64,000 nucleotides of DNA from an uncultured Oscillospiraceae bacterium (GTDB taxonomy: Bacteria > Bacillota > Clostridia > Oscillospirales > Acutalibacteraceae): the NCBI GenBank assembly GCA_905193225.1, contig CAJJNV010000006.1, positions 1 through 64,000 on the forward strand, written 5' to 3'. The notes beneath the pieces were generated by a model. That model was not told where the DNA came from. It was given only the letters and a program-made list of their open reading frames with translations, and ran no database searches. Shown here in pieces: positions 55,659 to 63,500 of this stretch (positions are counted from its first letter, which is position 1; each line of letters begins with the position of its first letter). Position numbers and translations under genes: made by a program.

Positions 55659-56561
55659 ATGACAAGGAATGAAAATATGGACAACTTATGCTTTGACTAT
55701 GCTAAATTTGAAAAGGAAATCTTCGTTCTCAAAACCCGTCATCCCGACATTTCCCTTATAAAGGCCGCAAAGAGCCGTATGGGGCGGGATATTTTCGCTC
55801 TGTGCGCCGGAAATCCCGTGGGCGCAAACATAATTACGGGGGGATTTTCGGGCAGCGACATTTTGTCGGTCAAAACGGTGATGATATTTGCAAAGAGGTA
55901 TTTTTCGGCCCTGTTTTCCGAAAATCAGAATGAAATGTGCGAAATCAACATAAAAAAAGCAGCGGCCGAGCGTAGAGCGATATTCATTCCCTGCATAAAT
56001 CCCGACGGAGCGGAAATATTCAGCAAGGGAATATCATACGGTCCCGACTGGCTTAAAAAAAGCGCGCCGTTTATAGGCGATAAAGCAACCGATTACAGAG
56101 CCAACGCCGCAGGAGTGGAGATCGAGCGGAATTTTGACTATGATTTTGAAAACAGAAGAAAAAAAGAGAGACTTTATAACTTGGCGGTAAAAAGTCCCTC
56201 AAATTATTCGGGCAAAAAAGCCTTCAGCGAGCCGGAATCGGCAGGACTGCGGGATTTGCTTAAAAAGTGCCGTCCAAACCTCATATGCAATCTTTCATCC
56301 GGCAACGGAGAAATACTTTGGCGAGGCGTTAGGCCCCATAAAAACGCTCAGCGTATTGCAGGAGTGCTTTGTTCTCTTTGCGGATATGCTCTGGAGGCCG
56401 ACATCGGTCCCTTGTCGGAAGGAATTTTCCGCAGCTGGGCATCGGTCAATCTCGGTGCGCCGTCCATCGACATAAAGGTTAAGCGGCCGTCCCGATTTGC
56501 CGGTTTTGAAAGGATATATGCCGAGCTTGAGGAGGCGCTGGCCGTTGCGTCGGTCATATGA
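55659..56561 (+). CDS. M14 zinc-carboxypeptidase homologue lacking catalytic residues
   Basis: 300 residues with the layout of clostridial gamma-D-glutamyl-diamino acid endopeptidases: substrate strand, PCINPDGAEIF, DYRANAAGVEIERNFDYDF, FSEPES and a closing ASVNLGAPSIDIKV. Every catalytic position I can align has changed: the HxxE zinc pair is Ser64 and Asp67 (GGFSGSD), the second zinc His is Leu212 (ICNLSSG), and the catalytic Glu is Lys273 (PSIDIKV). No signal peptide. Probably a pseudoenzyme, perhaps a binding or regulatory protein. The start may be ATG 55659 or 55677. Frame is intact, so it is not simply decayed. Confidence 0.7.
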   Translation: MTRNENMDNLCFDYAKFEKEIFVLKTRHPDISLIKAAKSRMGRDIFALCAGNPVGANIITGGFSGSDILSVKTVMIFAKRYFSALFSENQNEMCEINIKKAAAERRAIFIPCINPDGAEIFSKGISYGPDWLKKSAPFIGDKATDYRANAAGVEIERNFDYDFENRRKKERLYNLAVKSPSNYSGKKAFSEPESAGLRDLLKKCRPNLICNLSSGNGEILWRGVRPHKNAQRIAGVLCSLCGYALEADIGPLSEGIFRSWASVNLGAPSIDIKVKRPSRFAGFERIYAELEEALAVASVI

Positions 56562-56589
56562 TACAAGTGATGTTCCGCTTGTACATTAC

Positions 56590-56721
56590 ACCGGATATTA
56601 TATTGACACGGGACACATCGGACTTATACAGGGCGTTGCATCTGATATTTCCCCGGGCATTGCTCCGGGTGTTGTATCGGGTATTACATCGGGTGTTTGT
56701 CAGAACATTTGATCAGATATT
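56590..56721 (+). repeat. Degenerate 12-bp tandem repeat
   Basis: About 11 units with period 12, consensus roughly (G/A)(C/T)ATCGGGNATT; the best four are GCTCCGGGTGTT, GTATCGGGTATT, ACATCGGGTGTT and TCCCCGGGCATT. It lies between the converging M14-like and lipoprotein genes. One frame reads as xxG(I/V) tetrapeptides but has no start of its own. Confidence 0.65.
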
Positions 56722-57339
56722 AAAAATGAACTTTCCCGCCTTGCACATAACCGTCGACTGAAAAACTCCGTCGGCCGTAAAGAAAAACCACAGCTGATTT
56801 TCATCGATTTGATACATAAGGCAGCTTGAACCGCTGGATCCGTATATAAGATTTTTGTCCGAAACCTCGGCATACTCGCCGTCGAATTCAGCCTGCCCCA
56901 TAACCTTTTTAATCTGATCCTTGGTTGTGATGGTAGAGGTAAACTGGAATATATCACCGTACTGGGCAATGGCCACCGCTCCGTTTGAAGGTGCGGCGGT
57001 GTCGACAAATATCTGACCGCCTACCGGAAGGTAGATGTCGTATCCGTCCCTGTCGGTTTCGGTGTAAAGTCCTTCGGGGAAAAGGGCCTTAAATTCGTCC
57101 ACGCCCATTCCGAGACCAACATCGACAAAGCCGCTGTCATCCGACTTCTGAAGGGACATTTTTCCCTCTTTAAGCGCCGAAAGAGCCGCCGAGTCGTCCA
57201 CCTTGACGGTGGTGGTGCCGTCGAAATATGTGGCGTCCGAAACCACCGAGCCATCACTCTTATTTCCGTCCTTTCCCTTGCAGGAACAAAGGCTTAAAAG
57301 GGCGGCGGTACAGATCATTATGGCAACCAGCTTTTTCAT
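56713..57339 (-). CDS. Putative lipoprotein of unknown function
   Basis: 208 residues from ATG 57339, with AGGAGTCG upstream. N-terminal MKKLVAIMICTAALLSLCSC is a lipoprotein signal with cysteines at 18 and 20 followed by a charged KGKDGNKSDG tether. The rest (about 60-208) is a soluble domain with GFVDVGLGMGVDEFKALFPE and a C-terminal beta-rich part ending WFFFTADGVFQSTVMCKAGK. I do not recognise a family. Located between pncB and the M14-like gene, apparently single. Confidence 0.72.
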   Translation of the reverse strand: MKKLVAIMICTAALLSLCSCKGKDGNKSDGSVVSDATYFDGTTTVKVDDSAALSALKEGKMSLQKSDDSGFVDVGLGMGVDEFKALFPEGLYTETDRDGYDIYLPVGGQIFVDTAAPSNGAVAIAQYGDIFQFTSTITTKDQIKKVMGQAEFDGEYAEVSDKNLIYGSSGSSCLMYQIDENQLWFFFTADGVFQSTVMCKAGKFIFNI

Positions 57340-57536
57340 TATATCGACTCCTACTTTTATTTTGAGAATACGGTTGAAATCATCCGATGTACGGCTCAAA
57401 AGAATATCAAAAGAACCTGCCAAACAGCTGCTTTGAAACAGGGCAAAGGCTTATGACACACGTCTTTTCGGCAAGCAATCAAAGAAACCTATCATATATC
57501 CGTTGAGAAAATCCGTCAAAAGGGTCCGCTGTGCCC

Positions 57537-58991
57537 TTATTTCGAGAATTTTGTTAAAAGCTCCTGACGCACATTCCACAGCTTTTCCGACATATCAACA
57601 TAATAGTGATGGGGATTTTCAAAGCGGGTGACCTCCTCCCAAAGGGAAGAAATCTGAGAACGGCAGTAGTTTTGAATCTCAGGCAGTGTGGGGCTTGAAT
57701 AGACGCACTGACCGTTTACGAATATGGGCTGGAGCAGACGGCGGGCGACAAAATTGTCCACCGTTTTTCTCTTCCAGGTATGAATGGGATCAAAAAGCTC
57801 ATAGGGTGCGTTTTGGTCGATCTCCTCGCCGGAAAGGGTAACCACATCGGCGATTGCTTTGCCAACCTCACGGTCGAAAAGACGCCATACGGTTTTTGAA
57901 CCGGGAGTGGTGATCTTTCCGGTGTTGTCGCTGATCTTGATGCGGGGAATAATCTCGCCGTTTTCCTCAACGGCCGAAAGCTTATAAACACCGTTAAGGC
58001 AGGGACTTGATGCGGCGGTTATGAGCTGCTCGCCGACGGCAAAGCTGTCCACCGGTGCGCCCTGAATGAGCATGTCCCTGATTATGTCCTCGTTGACCGA
58101 GTTTGAAACGGTTATCTGGCAATCGGCATATCCGGCTTCGTCGAGCATTCTGCGGGCTTTCTTTGAAAGGTAGGTTATATCTCCCGAGTCGATTCTGATG
58201 CCCTTGGGACGAACGCCCATAGGCTTTAACACCTCATCGAAAACCTTGATGGCGTTGGGTACACCGGATTTTACCGTGCTGTATGTGTCGACCAGTAAAA
58301 CGCAGTTGTTGGGGAACTGGGCGGCGTAATATTTAAAGGCCTCATATTCACTGTCGAAGGCCTGCACAAGGCTGTGGGTCATTGTGGAAAATGCGGGGAT
58401 GCCGAATTCCTTGGATGCCACAACATCGGATGTGGCATTGCATCCGCCGATAAATGCCGCTCTTGCACCGTAAACTGCAGCCGATGCCTCGTGGGCGCGC
58501 TTGGTTCCGAATTCGTAAACCTCGCGGCCGTCGGCGGCGCGCACAATGCGGGATGCCTTAGTGGCGATAAGCGACTGGTAGTTTATCATCATAAGCAGAG
58601 CGGCCTCGATAAACTGGGCCTCGATAAGGGGTCCCTTAACGGTTATGACCGGCTCAAAGGGAAATACCGGCGTACCTTCCGGCACCGCCCATACGCTGCA
58701 GGTGAATTTGAAGTTTTTAAGGTAATCGAGAAATTCCTCGGAAAAGCTCTGTGTCGAACGGAGATATTCGATGTCCTCATCGGTGAATTTAAGGTTTCTC
58801 AGATAATCAATGAGCTGAGAAAGGCCGGCCGACACAATAAATCCGCCCCCGTCGGGAATGTCCCGGTAAACCAGATCAAAGTATGATGTGCGGGAGGCAA
58901 TGTCACCGCCCATTGCGCCCGATGCCATTCCAAACTGACAAAAGTCGGTTAAAAGCGCCGAGCGTTCTTTATTGTTCAAAAAGCCGTTCAT
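57537..58991 (-). CDS. pncB: Nicotinate phosphoribosyltransferase
   Basis: 484 residues. Makes nicotinate mononucleotide in NAD salvage. GGDIASRTSYFDLVYRDIPD near the start, FGTKRAHEASAAVYGARAAF, TMTHSLVQAF, LLVDTYSTVKSGVPNAIKV, KGIRIDSGDITYLSK and the PVDSFAVGEQL phosphate loop place it in the NAPRTase family (pncB2-like length). GAAGGAAG stands before the ATG. It faces an AT-rich gap upstream. Confidence 0.95.
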   Translation of the reverse strand: MNGFLNNKERSALLTDFCQFGMASGAMGGDIASRTSYFDLVYRDIPDGGGFIVSAGLSQLIDYLRNLKFTDEDIEYLRSTQSFSEEFLDYLKNFKFTCSVWAVPEGTPVFPFEPVITVKGPLIEAQFIEAALLMMINYQSLIATKASRIVRAADGREVYEFGTKRAHEASAAVYGARAAFIGGCNATSDVVASKEFGIPAFSTMTHSLVQAFDSEYEAFKYYAAQFPNNCVLLVDTYSTVKSGVPNAIKVFDEVLKPMGVRPKGIRIDSGDITYLSKKARRMLDEAGYADCQITVSNSVNEDIIRDMLIQGAPVDSFAVGEQLITAASSPCLNGVYKLSAVEENGEIIPRIKISDNTGKITTPGSKTVWRLFDREVGKAIADVVTLSGEEIDQNAPYELFDPIHTWKRKTVDNFVARRLLQPIFVNGQCVYSSPTLPEIQNYCRSQISSLWEEVTRFENPHHYYVDMSEKLWNVRQELLTKFSK

Positions 58992-59550
58992 TCAAAAAAA
59001 CTTCCTTCTATAATGATTTTTTTATAATTTATAATGCAGGGTTAAAAATATCCGTTGAAAAAATAATACAAAATTATAATTCAAGGTATAAATACCGGCC
59101 GGTTTTTCCTGGGGGAAGGTAAAAGATCTTTGCCGCGACCGAAAAAAGCGGCAGTCCATCGGGGAAAAATCAACGCGCAGGAAATTCTATCGCCATGTTT
59201 TAGAACAAGATCCGAAAATTTGCTTGATTTGCCGTCCTTTATATCGTTATTTTACCACATACCGAAAAAAAAACAAGAATAAATAAGAAAAATTATAAGA
59301 AAACTCTTGAAAAATGAATCGAACGGTGGTAGAATATCACTGACAATGGTAATTGATGACGAAAAAACCGATTTTTAAAGGGCTTTTATATCAATAGTTG
59401 TAAAAAAATTGTTAATTGTTGTTTCAATGACTTTTTGGAAATAAAAACTTAAGGAATTATATTACAATCAGAGCAATAAATGACAATTTATTAAAAATAA
59501 TACAGTAGGGAATTAAACCTGATGTGTGTACATCTTTGGAGGGTATAAAT
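58992..59550 (+). other. 560-bp AT-rich gap with regulator promoter
   Basis: Much richer in A/T than its surroundings, especially 59260-59520. Holds a likely promoter (59307-59335) and several A/T-rich inverted stretches. No gene, known RNA or repeat family recognised. Confidence 0.5.
59307..59335 (+). promoter_or_regulatory. Promoter upstream of the XRE regulator
   Basis: TTGAAA (59307-59312), 17-bp spacer, TAGAAT (59330-59335), about 215 bp before the start codon. Confidence 0.5.
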
Positions 59551-59796
59551 ATGAGACTCAGGAAAAATGACATCGGAACAGCCAACATTGTCGGAAAGAA
59601 AATTGAAACTCGTCGTAAATCCATCGGTATGAAGCAGAAAGATTTGCTGGCGCAGATACAGATCAGGGGCATTGAAATGAATGCCTCCGGGCTTTCCAAA
59701 ATAGAAGGCCAGATACGTCATGTCAGCGATTATGAGCTGCTTGCTTTTGCAGACATACTTGGGGTATCGGTCAATTGGCTTCTCGACCTGGAATAA
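59551..59796 (+). CDS. XRE-family helix-turn-helix regulator
   Basis: 81 residues from ATG 59551, with TTTGGAGGG upstream. One HTH_XRE domain: IVGKKIETRRKSIGMKQKDL, then a recognition helix in NASGLSKIEGQIRHVSDYEL, closing LLAFADILGVSVNWLLD. No partner domain, so probably a dimeric DNA-binding repressor. The target is unknown; the inverted-repeat structure before the next gene is one candidate. AT-rich surroundings hint at recent arrival. Confidence 0.85.
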   Translation: MRLRKNDIGTANIVGKKIETRRKSIGMKQKDLLAQIQIRGIEMNASGLSKIEGQIRHVSDYELLAFADILGVSVNWLLDLE

Positions 59797-59917
59797 AGCA
59801 GGTGGAAATTTTTTAAGTCTTTATACTTGCTGCTCTTATGGGTTTTAGAATATCCGTTTTTTAATATCCGCAAAACATTTTCCTTTGTGCACATATCAAT
59901 ATAAATGTATAAAAATT

Positions 59918-59958
59918 CCTCTTTGGTCAAAACTAACGTTGACTAAGGAGGTTTTTTT
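59918..59958 (+). promoter_or_regulatory. Terminator-like hairpin enclosing the ribosome site of the M23 gene
   Basis: CCTCTTTGGTCAA (59918-59930) pairs over all 13 positions (two as G-U) with TTGACTAAGGAGG (59939-59951), loop AACTAACG, followed by seven T and the ATG at 59959. The AAGGAGG ribosome site is inside the 3' arm. The RNA should both resemble an intrinsic terminator and hide the ribosome site. Confidence 0.7.
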
Positions 59959-60801
59959 ATGGCTAAGCACAGCAGAAATATTTTTAACGACAAAAGATTT
60001 TTTTACATTGCTTTGGCGGTGTGTATGTTAGCATTGGGATCGGCGTCGGCGTCAATGCTAAAAAGCTATCGTACCGTACAGATGCAGGAGGACACATCTT
60101 CTTCTGATTACTCTGGAAACGGTGCTCAAAGGACAGGAGAGGCGGTGGAAAATCTGCCCTATTCCGAGGCTGACGAACAGGGAACCGCTGAGGGAAAATC
60201 AGATGGATCAGCAGAAAACGGCTCTCAAAACGGTGCGCAAAACGGCAGCGGAGGTCAGTCTGCAAGCGATGGGGAAAACGGCCGGTCAAACGAACAATCT
60301 GCCGACGGAAATCAGCCGGCAGACAGCAAACAAAGCAGTCAGACGTCTCAAAACGGTCAAACAAACGAAAACGGACAGATCGGTGGAACCCGATATTTCA
60401 TTCTTCCGGTCGGCGGGAAAATTTTAAAAGACTATGACGACCGCAATCTGCAGTATTCCGAAACCTACAAGGACTGGCGGCTGCACCTTGCTCTCGACAT
60501 TGCCGCAAACAAGGGAACGGCGGTGTTTTCGGCCGCAAAGGGTACGGTTGAGGACATTTACGAGGACAGTCTGCTTGGTACGGTGGTAAAGATAAACCAC
60601 GGCAGCGGTCTTACGGCCTATTACTGCGGGCTTAATTCGTCACCGTCGGTCAAAAAAGGGGAGCAGATAGACGGCGGGTATCAGATCGGGGCCATTGCCG
60701 AGATACCCTGCGAATCGGTTGAGGAAAATCATCTTCATCTAATAATGGAGCAGGACGGAAAGCCTGTTTCTCCGCTGAAGGTTATGGAAATGAAGGACTG
60801 A
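59959..60801 (+). CDS. Membrane-anchored M23 (LytM) peptidase, possibly SpoIIQ-like
   Basis: 280 residues. One N-terminal membrane helix (about 14-33), a Gly/Asn/Ser/Gln-rich linker (about 45-142) and a C-terminal LytM domain (about 145-280). Zinc and catalytic residues are present: His176 and Asp180 (RLHLALDIA) and the HxH pair His258/His260 (ENHLHLIM). One-helix anchor plus linker plus LytM is the layout of SpoIIQ, which faces the mother cell in engulfment; other wall hydrolases share it. Its translation start is buried in the hairpin just upstream. Confidence 0.8.
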   Translation: MAKHSRNIFNDKRFFYIALAVCMLALGSASASMLKSYRTVQMQEDTSSSDYSGNGAQRTGEAVENLPYSEADEQGTAEGKSDGSAENGSQNGAQNGSGGQSASDGENGRSNEQSADGNQPADSKQSSQTSQNGQTNENGQIGGTRYFILPVGGKILKDYDDRNLQYSETYKDWRLHLALDIAANKGTAVFSAAKGTVEDIYEDSLLGTVVKINHGSGLTAYYCGLNSSPSVKKGEQIDGGYQIGAIAEIPCESVEENHLHLIMEQDGKPVSPLKVMEMKD

Positions 60802-60890
60802 AGGACACGTGGTTTGCCGAGGAACTTTTCTTCCTAACTTTCTTATGGCGCCGACAGTATCAAGGCACTGCATTGGATGATACAGCACGG

Positions 60891-61064
60891 CTGCGACCGC
60901 GGGGGCGCCAAGGCAAGTCAGCGTGAGCTGACAGGATGGCGGCAGGCGATGAAGGCAAGGCTGTGACCGCAGAATAGCGCTTGCCGGGCTGAGAAAATTT
61001 ATGTGTGTGCCGCGCCGTCCGTTCTCGGCAGGGCCGAGAATGCCTCGGCGATCCCTGCGGCCGA
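60891..61064 (+). repeat. Inverted-repeat element, family B, copy 3
   Basis: About 174 bp. Ends GGGGGCGCCAAGGCA and TGCCTCGGCGATCCCTGCGG form an imperfect inverted repeat. Shares the GTCAGCGTGAGCTGAC and TTCTCGGCAGGGCCGAGAA palindromes with the copy at 32164. Confidence 0.65.
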
Positions 61065-61100
61065 TAGAAGGGTAGTAGCGATAACAAGGCTTTTATTAGA

Positions 61101-61132
61101 AAAGGCACCTCGCATTTTCGCGAAGTGCCTTG
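61101..61132 (-). terminator. Terminator of the ior-paaK-ACT operon
   Basis: On the minus strand AAGGCACTTCGCG pairs with CGAGGTGCCTT, followed by TTCT. It lies 28 bp past the ACT-protein stop. Confidence 0.75.
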
Positions 61133-61159
61133 GTTTCTTTTTGTTACAAGATTTTTGAC

Positions 61160-61591
61160 TTACAGGCTTCTGATCTCCTCGTCGGTCATCATTTCGATGT
61201 CGTTTGCATTGAGAATGTCGGTTGCCTTTTCGTTATCGTCCACACGCATAATGATAAACGCCGTGCCCTTTTTGGGGTTTAAGAATGCGTATACATATTC
61301 TATGCTTATGCCTTCCTTAGAAAGGCAGGAAATAGCCTTGTTGAGTCCGCCCGGCTCATCGGGAACGGCGGCGGCTATGACCTCGGTTACAGAATAGGTG
61401 AATCCGTTATCCTTAAGAGCTGTTTCGGCCTTTTCGGTGTTGTTGACTATGACCCTTAAAATGCCGTAATCGGTGGTGTCGGCGATGCTCAGCGCTCTGA
61501 TATCTACCCCTGCGTCCTTAAAAACGCCGGTTATGTCGCACAGTCGGCCGGATTTGTTTTCCACAAAAATCGAAAGCTGTTTTACTATCAT
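61160..61591 (-). CDS. Double ACT-domain protein
   Basis: 143 residues from ATG 61591 (GGAGTGAG upstream). Two ACT domains: about 1-68 (LSIFVENKSGRLCDITGVFK) and 70-143 (VPDEPGGLNKAISCLSKEGI). ACT domains bind amino acids; this protein regularly ends aromatic 2-oxoacid oxidoreductase/phenylacetate-CoA ligase clusters, suggesting an aromatic amino acid sensor. It starts 12 bp after paaK and is the last gene of the operon. Confidence 0.88.
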   Translation of the reverse strand: MIVKQLSIFVENKSGRLCDITGVFKDAGVDIRALSIADTTDYGILRVIVNNTEKAETALKDNGFTYSVTEVIAAAVPDEPGGLNKAISCLSKEGISIEYVYAFLNPKKGTAFIIMRVDDNEKATDILNANDIEMMTDEEIRSL

Positions 61592-61602
61592 AGTTCTCAC
61601 TC

Positions 61603-62913
61603 CTATTTTAAAATTAAATTCCGTTTATCAATTACCCGCTTTGCCTTGCCCTCGCTGCGTTCGATGGATTTAGGCGGAACGAGATGCACCTTGGGCCCTA
61701 TGCCGAGCATTGTGCGCATTGCCCCTTCAAGAGAGCGTTCTCTCTTCTGGGTGTTGGCCACGATGTCGGAGAACTGCTCGGGAGAAAGCTCAACATAAAT
61801 GTCGAGAGTGTCACTGTTGTGTTCGCGATCGACCACAATCTGATAGTTGGGATTATATCCCTCGTTAAGCAGCACCGTTTCGATCTGGGAGGGAAATACG
61901 TTGACTCCGCGGATTATCATCATATCGTCGCTTCTGCCCATGGGCTTGCACATCTTTATGAGGGTGCGCCCGCAGGAACATTTTTTGCGGGAAAGGATGC
62001 AGATATCTCTTGTGCGGTAGCGGAGCAGGGGAAAGGCTTCCTTGTCGAGAGAGGTGAAAACAAGCTCGCCCTTTTGTCCCTCGGGAAGAACCTCGCCGGT
62101 ATCGGGATCGATTATCTCGGCATAGAAATGATCCTCGTTTATGTGCATTCCGGTTTGTTCCTCGCATTCAAATGCAACGCCGGGGCCGCTTGTCTCGGTC
62201 AGGCCGTATATGTCGAATGCCTTTATTCCGAGGCTCTTTTCGATGCTCTTTCTCATTTCCTCGGTCCATGGCTCGGCACCGAAAATGCCGGCCTTGAGCT
62301 TGTTGTCCTCGGGCTTGTATCCTTTTTCGGCCAGCGTTTCGCCGATGTAGGCCGCATAGGAGGGTGTGCAGCAGAGAATGGTGGCGTCAAGATCCATCAT
62401 AAACTGTATCTGCCGCTCGGTATTTCCCGACGACATGGGAAGGGTCAGACAGCCCACCTTATGAGAGCCGCCGTTAAGCCCTGCGCCGCCGGTGAAAAGA
62501 CCGTATCCGTATGCCACCTGGCACACATCGCCCTTTGTACCGCCTGCGGCCACAATGGCTCTTGCACAGCAGTCCTCCCAAAGGTCGATGTCCTTTTGCG
62601 TATAAAATGCCACAACCCGTTTTCCGGTTGTGCCCGAGGTAGACTGAATTCTTACGCAGTTTTTAAGGTCGGTTCCGAGAAGCCCGTAAGGGTAGGCCGC
62701 CCTGAGGTCGGCCTTTGAAAGAAAAGGGAGCTTTTTAATGTCGTCGACGCCCTTAATGTCATCGGGGGTAACACCCGCGCTGTCCATAAGATTTCTGTAA
62801 TACCGCACATTTTCATAAACATGCTTTACCTGTTTAACGATTTTTTCGTCCTGAATTCTTTTAATCTGCTCTGCGGGAGCGGTTTCAATTTCGGGCTGAT
62901 AGTAGTTTGCCAT
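61603..62913 (-). CDS. paaK: Phenylacetate-CoA ligase (AMP-forming)
   Basis: 436 residues, ANL superfamily. Activates phenylacetate or indoleacetate-type acids. P-loop SGTTGKRVVAFYT, DIYGLTETSGPGVAFECEEQ, RYRTRDICILS, RSDDMMIIRGVNVFPSQIE and a C-terminal Lys near GKAKRVIDKR. The RBS GGAGCAAA precedes the ATG, 12 bp after iorB. With indolepyruvate oxidoreductase it would interconvert aryl-acyl-CoA and aryl acid to gain ATP or, in reverse, make aromatic amino acids. Confidence 0.93.
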   Translation of the reverse strand: MANYYQPEIETAPAEQIKRIQDEKIVKQVKHVYENVRYYRNLMDSAGVTPDDIKGVDDIKKLPFLSKADLRAAYPYGLLGTDLKNCVRIQSTSGTTGKRVVAFYTQKDIDLWEDCCARAIVAAGGTKGDVCQVAYGYGLFTGGAGLNGGSHKVGCLTLPMSSGNTERQIQFMMDLDATILCCTPSYAAYIGETLAEKGYKPEDNKLKAGIFGAEPWTEEMRKSIEKSLGIKAFDIYGLTETSGPGVAFECEEQTGMHINEDHFYAEIIDPDTGEVLPEGQKGELVFTSLDKEAFPLLRYRTRDICILSRKKCSCGRTLIKMCKPMGRSDDMMIIRGVNVFPSQIETVLLNEGYNPNYQIVVDREHNSDTLDIYVELSPEQFSDIVANTQKRERSLEGAMRTMLGIGPKVHLVPPKSIERSEGKAKRVIDKRNLILK

Positions 62914-62924
62914 TGTGTTTGCTC

Positions 62925-63500
62925 CTATTCGTGAGAGTATCCGAGGTCAAATGCCTTTAGGTTTATGTCGAGGAATTTTTCGGGAACAACCGCTTTGATT
63001 GCATTTTCCCAAACGCTCCGTTCGATGTCGGTGTGTTTTGCGCACACACCCATTAAAACAAGGTTAACCGCCTTTGGCGTTCCTGCCTTGTTTGCAAGAT
63101 CGAGAGCGTCTATTGCCCTGAGTTTGACCCCTGATTTTTCGATCTCACCAAGGATGCCGTCGGGATATTCGGCGTTTCCGGTTATGACCGGCATGGGATC
63201 GATTTTCTGGGTGTTTGTGATGACCACGCCGTCCTTTTTAAGGTAGGGCAGCCATCTTGCGGCTTCAAGCTGTTCAAAGGAGATTATCATATCGGCTTCG
63301 GAAAGCTCGATAACGGGGGAGTAGACCTTTTCTCCGTATTTAACGTAAGTGACCACCGATCCGCCCCGCTGGCTCATTCCGTGAACCTCCGAGACCTTAA
63401 CGTCAAATCCGCTGTCACATAAAACCTTTCCGAGAAGTCGGCTGGAAAGAAGCGTTCCCTGTCCGCCCACGCCGACAATCATAATACTTTTAACAGACAT
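62925..63500 (-). CDS. iorB: Indolepyruvate:ferredoxin oxidoreductase, beta subunit
   Basis: 191 residues, gamma-type pyruvate oxidoreductase domain: SIMIVGVGGQGTLLSSRLLG, VKVSEVHGMSQRGGSVVTYV and DMIISFEQLEAARWLPYL are the family sequence. Partner of IorA in oxidative decarboxylation of aryl pyruvates to aryl-acetyl-CoA. Its ATG shares one base with the iorA stop (TAATG), so translation is coupled. Confidence 0.95.
   Translation of the reverse strand: MSVKSIMIVGVGGQGTLLSSRLLGKVLCDSGFDVKVSEVHGMSQRGGSVVTYVKYGEKVYSPVIELSEADMIISFEQLEAARWLPYLKKDGVVITNTQKIDPMPVITGNAEYPDGILGEIEKSGVKLRAIDALDLANKAGTPKAVNLVLMGVCAKHTDIERSVWENAIKAVVPEKFLDINLKAFDLGYSHE

Larger units (their letters stand above)
60802..61159. 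other. 358-bp gap with repeat and terminator
   Basis: Filled by the family B element at 60891-61064 and the terminator at 61101-61132. Nothing else seen. Confidence 0.5.

Noticed and set aside
56497..56712. 71-codon frame ending in xxG(I/V) tetrapeptides
   Set aside because: Begins inside the M14-like gene in another frame without a ribosome site; the pattern is a product of the 12-bp DNA repeat.
61684..62718. 344-codon frame on the plus strand opposite paaK
   Set aside because: Lies wholly within a well-recognised gene and resembles no protein.
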